Assembly: GCA_946811695.1 (NCBI GenBank)
Contig: OX328124.1
Coordinates: 32,999,203-33,063,202, forward strand
DNA from: Gonocerus acuteangulatus
Lineage: Eukaryota; Arthropoda; Insecta; Hemiptera; Coreidae
Direction of reading: 5' to 3'
DNA: 64,000 nt
Below, piece by piece: positions 56,430-64,000 of the stretch (position 1 is the stretch's first letter; every line of letters begins with the position of its first letter). A program made the translations under genes and the position numbers. The notes beneath the pieces are model-generated. The model was not told the origin of the DNA and made no database searches. It was given only the letters and a program-made list of their open reading frames with translations.

Positions 56430-56726
56430 AACCTCAATAGCTACTTTCCTTCGGAGGAAAGTGCTAATGAAGTAATACTCAGCAGACTACGCATTGGCCA
56501 CACGAAATTGACACATACATACTTGCTACGAGGCTTACACCCACCAACATGCGATGCCTGCCATGTAATACTGACTGTGGAACACATTCAACTCTACTGT
56601 CCTACATTTAAAAAGGAGAGAGAAGTCCACGGAATCCCAAATAGCCTTAAAGAAGCTCTGAAGGATAATTATCAAGACACACAACATGTAATCGACTTCA
56701 TCAAAGAAAGAAAATTACCAGTTTAA
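56430..56726 (+). pseudogene. LINE ORF2 C-terminal fragment with zinc knuckle
   Basis: 99-codon frame: EESANEVILSRLRIGHTKLT, then a CDACHVILTVEHIQLYCPTF knuckle (C-x2-C ... H-x4-C) and a stop. This is the usual C-terminus of I/Jockey-type LINEs. A short 3' UTR and an (AATAA)n-like tail follow to about 56800. The upstream reading frame blends into family B. Confidence 0.75.
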
Positions 56727-56984
56727 ATAAGACTCATTGACCTGACAATGACTCTTAATGAGTAGAGGCAGACAATTAAAATAAAATAAAATAAATAATT
56801 AATTTAAATAGCATTATTAACATGTGATTCTATTGTCACACAGTGATTACATGTTCTTATTATTACTGTTCAACATACTATCAAACATACTTATGCGCAG
56901 GGATGTAAAATTGGGAAATAAAGAACTCTCATTTAAAATGTTGATATACTATTTATACAAAAATAATTTTAAATTTTAAGGGCC

Positions 56985-57070
56985 TGCTATGTGTTTCCGC
57001 TCGCTAAAGAAGATATCAAAACTCTAGTTTATCCAACTCGCTAAAATTAATAGAATTCTATTACCTAATA
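56985..57070 (-). repeat. Dispersed repeat C
   Basis: GTGTTTCCGCTCGCT, GAAGATATCAA and TTAATAGAATTCTATTA match 21340-21460 inverted. Confidence 0.65.
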
Positions 57071-57079
57071 CGTTAGCTT

Positions 57080-58400
57080 TTAAAAATATTATAATTGAGA
57101 ACTTATGTTTTTATTGAAAAATGAATTTGCGTTAACGAAGTCAAAAAGACCCGGATTCAGCTCACAAAAATATAAAATTATATAAAAATATAAGATTCCA
57201 TGCAGCTAATAATAATTAAAAAAAAAAAAGGTTGCAAATCTGTGTTATTAATTCGGAGAAACACGGCATATATGGCGCTCATCTACGAGGAGTTGTAAAG
57301 TAAACTAAATTAGGCTGGGGGTTTACTCCGTAACTAAATTACGAGCGATAATACCAAATTCCTGTCTGTATCGTAGGATACTTCTACCTCCTTGCAAAGA
57401 ACCTCGGTTAATATCATCCCCTACTAATGAGAATAAACAAAATTAAATACATTTGTTTTACGGGTTAATACTACGACATTGTGCAATCAAAATCAAAGAC
57501 ATTTTTTTGAATTTATAAATAACAAACAAATAAATATTTTTCAATTTTTCATATCTAACGTTTTATATGGGATGTTAAACTATCCCCCCCCCAAAAAAAA
57601 ATAAGTATCAATTCTTCGAAAAATAAAATAGCGGCACTGTGTCTGACGAACGGAAACCCTCACGGGCGATAGTCTACAGGCGGCAATTTTTAATCTACAA
57701 CAAAAAACTAAAATTATTTCGAAATAAGAACGTTAAATCTAGTAATTTAAGTAGGATTTTTAAGAAATATTATTTTTTTCGAATATAGTGAACAATTATT
57801 CATTTTCTATTATTAAATCCGTCGAAAATCGGTCATAAAATCGTTATAATTTAATGAATGGAAAAGCCCTCGGTACTTTACTAGCAAATATCATTAGGAA
57901 GCTGCAGTTGAAATTGAAGTTGAATCGGGCAAAAATTGAAGACGCCAGAGTATCGCCCGATATGAAAAAAATAGTTTTTAGAAAACGACTTTAAAGTTTA
58001 ATGTTAATTTTTTTCCTATTTAATTTTTTTTTTCATACTTTATTGTCACAAAGATAAAAAAATGGGCTTTAAGTTTGAAGTGTATTGAAGGAGGACAAAA
58101 AAAAAAAAAAAAAAGAACTTAACAATTAAAAAGTGACCAATCGAAGCCCGCTCAAAAAATTATTTTCAGATCTCTTCACTCGGAAAATCCTATTTCTTGC
58201 CCATTTAAAACTTTAATTAAATTAAAAATTTCTTCGCATAAACACTCTTGGATACAATTTTTGATTAGTTAAGGAAGAATTTTATCCCATAAAAAAAAGT
58301 TACCTCCCTTAATTTAGTAAGCTGTTCATTACAAAAGAATCGTACAAAACTATTCACGTTTATTTTGTATTTCTATAAACCTAAATATAATTTACGTTTA
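57080..58400. other. No recognised feature
   Basis: AT-rich; a family B phrase (AAATTAGGCTGGGGGTTTAC) near 57306. No gene seen. Confidence 0.4.
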
Positions 58401-58414
58401 TATTCTATTTCTAT

Positions 58415-58570
58415 GGAGACCCGGTTCTTTGAGTGTTAACGCGTGAGCACTCCTTGCATACTGTCGTGGGTTCGATTCTCACTATGTTAATGGGTTCTCT
58501 TTCGAAAAAAGAAAAGGCATCAGCCCTATCCTGTCTAAAGGTCAGGACAATAACATGTTAATAAATAAAT
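58415..58570 (+). mobile_element. SINE-A, old copy
   Basis: GGAGACCCGGTTCTTTGAGT, B box GTGGGTTCGATTCTCACT, body AAAAAAGAAAAGGCATCAGC, then a shortened tail. Confidence 0.75.
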
Positions 58571-58827
58571 AATGTTTTCTAGGGGTTATTTTAAGAAAAT
58601 TTGTCAAGAATGCGGCGCTAACCAACCTCCTTGGCGAGGAAATTTCTTCCTTAAGCAGCTCATTCGATATAGACTTTTTTTCCATTTTAACATACTTTTC
58701 TTAATAAGCCGGTATTAACCTACAATTGGCTATTTTTGAATCCATCGAAAGTCCTCTAAATTGTTAAGTTTATAGAAAACCTATTTTTTTAGTACATTCA
58801 GACCCCTAATAAACAAACGGCAAACAC

Positions 58828-59074
58828 CAGGAGCCTAAATAGAAAATAATTTTGGGGTTGTGGGTGTGGAAATCGGGGGATTTGAGGGGTAGGGTAAATT
58901 TGAAATATTATAGTATGAAATGGTGTTTTGAGGTCCTATGGGCACCTAGTAAACCAGGGCAAATCTTAGATATTTTTCGTTTTTATAGGCTTTTGTGAAC
59001 ATGTTAACAATAAATGTTCTCCCCTAAAGAGAATGTCGGGGCCTACCTTCAGCCCCCCCTTATATACGCCCATG
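58828..59074. mobile_element. hAT MITE, family M247, copy 3
   Basis: Right end TTATATACGCCCATG, left end CAGGAGCCTAAATAG. Flanks GCAAACAC (58820-58827) and TCAAACAC (59075-59082) agree at seven of eight TSD bases. Confidence 0.7.
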
Positions 59075-59179
59075 TCAAACACTGAATACAAAACCAAATA
59101 GACGGTCATGATCCCCAATAACGTTAGGACGCCTATTTTATTATTTCGTTTAAAAAAAAAAGTGTCCTTATTCGCATGA

Positions 59180-59268
59180 AAATCGACTATCCCCAGCGAG
59201 AATCGAACCCGAACCCTAGAAAAGGGATATTAACACCTTAATACTCACGGCCATGAGGCCCCATTTAA
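59180..59268 (-). mobile_element. Diverged SINE-A head
   Basis: Minus strand GGGGCCTCATGGCCGTGAGT and GGGTTCGATTCTCGCTGGGG. It sits between the candidate Hdc promoter exon and the gene. Confidence 0.6.
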
Positions 59269-59308
59269 GTTGTTCATTAGTATTTATAGTTGCCCGTAGA
59301 GTACTTAC

Positions 59309-59406
59309 GTACTTGAAGATACAATATTCGATAACCTTCGTCCAGCTTGCTTCGACGTAGCTCTAGCCGAGACTGGCGGTCTGTCTCTTCGATGCCGCCT
59401 TATATA
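59309..59406 (-). promoter_or_regulatory. Candidate Hdc core promoter and noncoding first exon
   Basis: On the minus strand TATATAA (59406-59400) is followed 32 bases later by CCAGTC, close to the arthropod initiator, with A+1 at 59374. AGCTG lies at +28 to +32 (59347-59343), matching the DPE consensus at four of five positions. The stretch is CpG-rich compared with its surroundings and has no ATG. A strong donor (GTAAGT at 59308-59303) ends a 66-nt exon. The Hdc start exon needs an upstream noncoding exon, and this fits at 10.8 kb. The link to Hdc is inference. Confidence 0.35.
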
Positions 59407-59789
59407 GCAGATACACACTTAGCAACCCCCCCCCCTCCCCAGCAGCTCATTCCGACATGTAAATTCGTTTCAATCTTATTTTAATCATTCTACAATCATT
59501 TCATCGCGAGCTGACTTATTCGCCTATTCAGTTTAATTGTCATAAAAAATGGAGGGCCGGAAAAAAATTAAAAAATAAGTAAAGTATAAGAGTGATTAAA
59601 TTTAAATTCTGCCATTCACCGACGATTTGGAGCATCGCAAAAATAAAAAAAGTCCGTCACGCATGAGCTGCATAACTAAGCACTTTTCTCAGAATTGGGT
59701 AGTGTCGATTGCATTCCTGAATAATTTGCTTAAAATAACCCAGATAGATAAATGGAATAAAAACATAAATCATTCTGCTCTTTTGAATT

Positions 59790-60248
59790 TATTATGAGCA
59801 GCTGTTTCAATTATTAATTTTGTAATTAATTTCTTTCAAGAGTTTTGTGTATGTGGGGTACTACACTAAGTAATAAATACACAAAGCTTCAGATTTTCGT
59901 CTACTGATCTTGATGAATAAAATATAATAAAAATTACGACTTACGGTATTGGCAAATAACTACTCTGGCTCCAGGGTAAACCCCCCTTCCTAATGAACCA
60001 ATTTAGTTTATTTTTACAACACATTTTTCTCTTCAGTTGACCTCAACAAATACCGAGTTTCGTTGAAATATAACAAAAATTACGACTGTTATTAGCAAAT
60101 AACTACTTTGGCTCCGGAGTAACCCCCCCCCCTCCAGATGGACCAATTTTGTTGGTTAACGAACTCGATCAATCGTTTGATGGGGGAATACTATATACCA
60201 CGTTTCGTGGCGATAAAACAAAAACTCTGGCCTGTATCGTGTTAACGG

Positions 60249-60318
<70 letters not shown>

Positions 60319-60535
60319 AGGCCCGGTGGCCGTGAGGGTTAAGGCGTGAGCACTTAAAACTCCGTGCCAAAGGTCGTGGGTTCGATTCCCACTAGGGGTG
60401 GTGGCTTTTCTTTGGAAAAAAGAAAAGGCATCACACCTATCCTGGCTAGAAAAGGTTGGTAACCTATAGATAACCCGTCCTAAAATTCGTAGTTAATAAT
60501 AAATGGACGTTAAAATTTAAATAAAAAATAAATAA

Positions 60536-60599
<64 letters not shown>

Positions 60600-60720
60600 T
60601 TTAACTGGGGTCATTTTTGGAGTGTACTAGGTAGGATCGGTAAAGATTCCAAGAAATTTTTCAAAAAATTCCGTCATGAGTTCAACCTCAATAGCTACTT
60701 TCCTTCGGAGGAAAGTGCGA
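59790..60720 (+). repeat. Family B repeat, second plus copy, carrying a SINE
   Basis: Two tandem units (TAATGAACCAATTTAGTTTA), the AACGAACTCGATCAATCGTT phrase, (CA)n(TA)n at 60251-60316, a SINE-A, (TA)n at 60541-60595, and TAGGATCGGTAAAGATT. It breaks off where the TIR element begins. Confidence 0.7.
60317..60538 (+). mobile_element. SINE-A, well-preserved copy inside (TA)n
   Basis: Head GGAGGCCCGGTGGCCGTGAG, B box GTGGGTTCGATTCCCACTAG, tail TTTAAATAAAAAATAAATAA. Inserted into a TA tract, so the TSD cannot be read. This copy is close to the consensus of the family in this window. Confidence 0.92.
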
Positions 60721-60724
60721 ATAA

Positions 60725-63276
60725 CACTGTTCTGCACGAAAATCCTCCTTCAAACCAAAACATGCTTTCTTACTGTTTTCAAATGTGCTGAACACGAATT
60801 TGAAGTCAGATTCGGTCTATCACGCACAGTTCCTTGAGAAATTCTAGTTTTTTATCCAAAAATGTGAGTTTTTTGTAAATTTGACGAATTTTTTTTGGCA
60901 TCAAAACATAGTGAAAAAAATTCAAAAGCCCGATGATTTTGAGCGCAATGAAGTATATTTGAACGAAAAAAAAGTTGATGGGAATATTACAAGTGGTTAA
61001 AGAAATATGGCTAAAAGTGTTTTTTCAGTTTTTGATCTTGAGGCAGGGATTTGGTCTCTACCTGGATCTTTATGGGAATGACCTTCCTTTCTCTTTTATG
61101 GTGGTATCCTTTTCATTCAAATCCTTACCTGCCCCCCTTTCACCCTCAATACCCCAACTCCCCCCCTCCCACTCAGCCCCTCTCTTGTCACTATTTTCTT
61201 CTAGGATTTGATCAGTACTCTCGAGGCTTTCGCTAAACGCACTTATTTGGATATTCAGTTGTGCTATCATTGTTCTGGGAACGGATCACTTTTTCTCTGT
61301 AATGTCACGACAGTGTATAAATAAGCCTGATTCCTTTTGCTATGTTTGTGGTGAAGTCACATTCAAGTCCACTCAGAAACCTCTGACTCCGCTGGTGAAG
61401 AAGGCATACGAGTTATACTTTGGATGTAAAGTAACTGATCAGGACAAATCCTGGGCTCCTAAAATATGCTGTAGTTCATGCTCACGTTCTCTGACTGGTT
61501 GGCTAAATGGGACACATAAGTCAATGCCATTTGCAGTTCCCATGATATGGCGAGAACCTACAAATCACGTGATCGATTGCTATTTTTGCATGACCACAAT
61601 CAAAGGTTTCTCGTTCAAGAGCAAAAAGAAAATTGTTTATCCCAACATCCCCTCTGCCATGAGACAAGCTCCACATGGTGCCTCCATGCCCATCCCACCA
61701 AATCCGAGTAAGTTCAGTCTTAGTTCTGAGGAGTGCAGCGATTCTGAAAGCGTTTCACCTCATTCTGGAACCAGTCAACAAGAAGAAATTTCAAGTTCGT
61801 CCAGCCCCTCTGAAACTCAGCCACAGCTCATAAATCAGAGGCGATTGAATGATCTTGTTCGTGATTTAGATCTCCCAAAATCAAAAGCTCAGCTGCTTGG
61901 GTCAAGGTTGCAACAATGGAATCTCTTGGAAGGAGGCGTGAATATATCTTTCTTCAGAAAACGGGAATCAGGAGTTCTATGCTTTTCCTCGATGGAAGAA
62001 AATCTTGTATTTTGCAATGATGTATTTCATTTGCTTCAGGAACTTGATCTGCCAACCAATCCAGAGGAATGGAGACTATTCATTGACAGCTCCAAGTTTA
62101 GTTTAAAAGGAGTACTCCTTCATAATGGAAACAAACATCCATCTATCCCAGTAGCTCATTCGGTCCACATGAAAAAAAACCTATGACAACATGAAGATAC
62201 TTCTACAAAAATCAAGTACCATGAGTACAAATGGCGCATTTGTGCAGTTCTTAAAGGGGTAGCCATGCTTACAGGACTCCAAGGAGGTTACACTAAATTT
62301 TGTTGTTTTTTGTGCGAGTGGAACAGCAGAAAAAGAGGAGACCATTATGTCGTAAAAAAATGGCCAGAGCGTAAGGAAAAAGTAGGTGAAAAAAACATTA
62401 CCAATCCTCCATTAGTGGACAAAAACCAAATAATTTTACCCCCACTCCACATAAAATTGGGGCTAATGAAAAACTTCGTAAAAGCGATGGACAAGGAAGG
62501 AGAAGGTTTCATGTACTTAAAACAAAAATTTCCGCATCTCAGCGATGCTAAGATAAAGGAGGGAATTTTCGTAGGACCTCAAATTCGACATCTACTCAAG
62601 GACCTCACTTTTGAAGCAAAGTTAAATACTACCGAGAAAAAGGCTTGGATTGCTTTTCGAGAGGTATGTGCTAAGTTTTTGGGAAACGAAAAATCTAGAG
62701 ACTACCGAAAAATAGTCCAAGAACTGCTTACTTCATATAAAACATTGGGATGCAATATGTCCTTAAAAATACATTTCCTGCATAGTCACCTAGACTTTTT
62801 TGTCCCAAATTTGGGTGCAGTTTCGGACGAACATGGAGAACGATTCCACGAAGACATATCCAGAATGGAAAAAAGATATACTGGCAAATGGAATGAGAAG
62901 ATGCTGGCGGATTACTGCTGGACACTGCAGCGGGAGACAGAGGAGGAAGAGTACAAAAGAAAAAAAAATACTCATTGACGATGTGTGTATATTTTTTGAG
63001 TTGTGTCATATATAGTATTATACCTGATAGCATGCAGGATTCAATTAATTATATTTTACCGTTGAAAAAGAAAAAAAAATCTGTTGTAATAAAGACAATA
63101 ATTTTCAAATACAATTTTTCATTTTTTCCAAGTTTCTCCTCTTTTCTCTCAAAATCAGAGGGTGATAGAATTTTTCTGAGTTCAGATTCGGACTCAGCAC
63201 ACCTGAAAACATGAGAAACAGGCAAAATTGTTCAAGGGAGGGGAGAAAAGTTTTTTTTTTTTTTTGCAGAACAGTG
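60725..63276 (+). mobile_element. TIR DNA element, about 2.55 kb, encoding one protein
   Basis: 12-bp TIRs CACTGTTCTGCA (60725-60736) and TGCAGAACAGTG (63265-63276), with TAA on each side (60722-60724, 63277-63279) as a possible 3-bp TSD. It contains the single long reading frame at 61302-62978. I do not assign a superfamily. Confidence 0.7.
61302..62978 (+). pseudogene. Transposon-type protein, about 558 codons, two compensating frameshifts
   Basis: The two long frames 61302-62186 and 62265-62978 are in the same phase. Between them an 8-A run (62172-62179) adds a base and a 5-A run (62207-62211) lacks one, when read against the family pattern I recall. The N-terminal third has CxxC pairs (Cys13/16, Cys57/60, Cys93/96) suggesting zinc binding; a Ser-rich linker follows (about 140-170). 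The C-terminal half has LFIDSSKFSLKGVLLHNGN, TKFCCFLCEW, LPPLHIKLGLMKNFVKAMD and GAVSDEHGERFHED. These blocks occur in a protein family scattered in many copies through arthropod and other animal genomes. Function unproven; the flanking TIRs here argue that it mobilises the element. Confidence 0.75.
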
Positions 63277-63303
63277 TAATCTATTTAAAAGAGTGTAAGA
63301 AAC

Positions 63304-63305
<2 letters not shown>

Positions 63306-63358
<53 letters not shown>
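63306..63358. repeat. Poly-T tract, 53 bp
   Basis: Uninterrupted T run, with a further T-rich stretch to 63375. Confidence 0.95.
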
Positions 63359-63360
<2 letters not shown>

Positions 63361-63499
63361 TTTGTTTTTTTTTTTATAATAACTTTTAGTACTTTAGTTT
63401 CCTTCAGTCTGCACTCAAGAAAGAGTTTTTCAAAAATTGGTTCAAATGCTCATTGAGCCTATCTATTGCACAGGGTGTCAAAAAAATAATGGCCATCCT

Positions 63500-63620
63500 T
63501 TGTCAAGTAGATTCTCCAATGCGAGCTCGGAAAAAATACCCCCATATTGACCCCCAATTGAAATGTTTTTCAAGGTCAAATGTTATTATTGGATATTTCG
63601 AATCTACGAATCATGAGGAA
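63500..63620 (-). repeat. Dispersed repeat E
   Basis: Minus-strand partner of 4130-4250 (AGATTCGAAATATCC, TTGACCTTGAAA, TATGGGGGTA, CGCATTGGAGAATC). Confidence 0.6.
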
Positions 63621-64000
63621 GAAAAAAGTCAACGGTACCATAGGGTGGAAATTGTGGCCGAAATGACCTTTAATAACGCATTCGTCGGCCATTCCATTCC
63701 AATTGACAAATGGTGGCCGATTTTGATAATTTTTTTTTTTTTTAAATGCTCTACTAACATTACCCTATGCAGAATTACCTCGTTTGATTTTTTTAGAAAA
63801 AAAAACCAAAATATTTTCTAATATAAACAAAAATAAGTATATAGAAAAACGATCATCTCAAGGGCATTTATTGGAGGACATAACTCGAATGCACAGTTTA
63901 CACGAATGCCTTCATGAGGTTGTTCTCGAAGCTTATCAAGAGCTCTCTGCCATAAGATTTCGCTGAAATTGCTCAAAAGGGATTTCATAGGTCATGTATC
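63621..64000. other. No recognised feature
   Basis: AT-rich end of the window. GGAGGACATAACTCGAATGC onward could be coding, but is too short to judge. Confidence 0.35.

Noticed and set aside
63453..63821. 122-codon frame on the plus strand
   Set aside because: It overlaps repeat E and poly-T tracts, with no motif or homologue I recognise.

Overview
This is a 64-kb piece of an AT-rich, repeat-dense animal genome, most likely an arthropod. The one host gene I can assemble gives a predicted protein that aligns, from memory, with insect histidine decarboxylase along its whole length, including arthropod-type C-terminal blocks. The rest is introns and intergenic DNA filled with tRNA-derived and 5S-derived SINEs, hAT and piggyBac elements, Penelope-like (PLE) remnants, LINE fragments, foldback palindromes and long (TA)n tracts. 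I cannot name the species; nothing looks bacterial or viral.

Host gene. Histidine decarboxylase (Hdc) lies on the minus strand. Sixteen coding exons run from the ATG at 48452 down to the stop at 19852. They join in frame into 1953 bp, a predicted 650-residue protein. The model includes a 20-bp microexon and one GC-AG intron. The start exon has a splice acceptor upstream of the ATG, so a noncoding first exon is needed. A TATA/initiator/DPE-like promoter at 59347-59406, followed by a strong splice donor, is the best candidate for it.

Region by region. 1-6000: a 2.7-kb nonautonomous hAT element with an 8-bp target-site duplication (TSD), carrying a tandem array and a 520-bp palindrome, then a 250-bp hAT MITE. 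6000-19800: tandem repeats, a SINE, a composite (TA)n-bearing repeat (family A), an internally deleted piggyBac element inside another copy of family A, an 81-bp tandem repeat and a piggyBac-type MITE. 19850-48475: Hdc, whose introns hold SINEs (one dimeric pair), foldbacks, family A copies, hammerhead-ribozyme-bearing PLE-like repeats, a 5S-derived SINE, hAT MITEs and a PLE reverse-transcriptase relic. 48500-59300: SINE fragments, family A and B repeats, two LINE fragments (RNase H and C-terminal zinc knuckle), and a 234-bp near-perfect palindrome. 59300-64000: candidate Hdc promoter, family B repeat, SINE, and a 2.55-kb TIR element encoding a roughly 558-codon protein of a widespread transposon-type family.

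Most striking is a 338-bp insertion at 25488-25825, flanked by a 14-bp TSD. It is almost entirely an inverted repeat whose arms each carry a type-I hammerhead ribozyme core. A third core lies at 38637-38678, and decayed hammerhead-like motifs occur in family A. All assignments come from reading the sequence; no database search was run.
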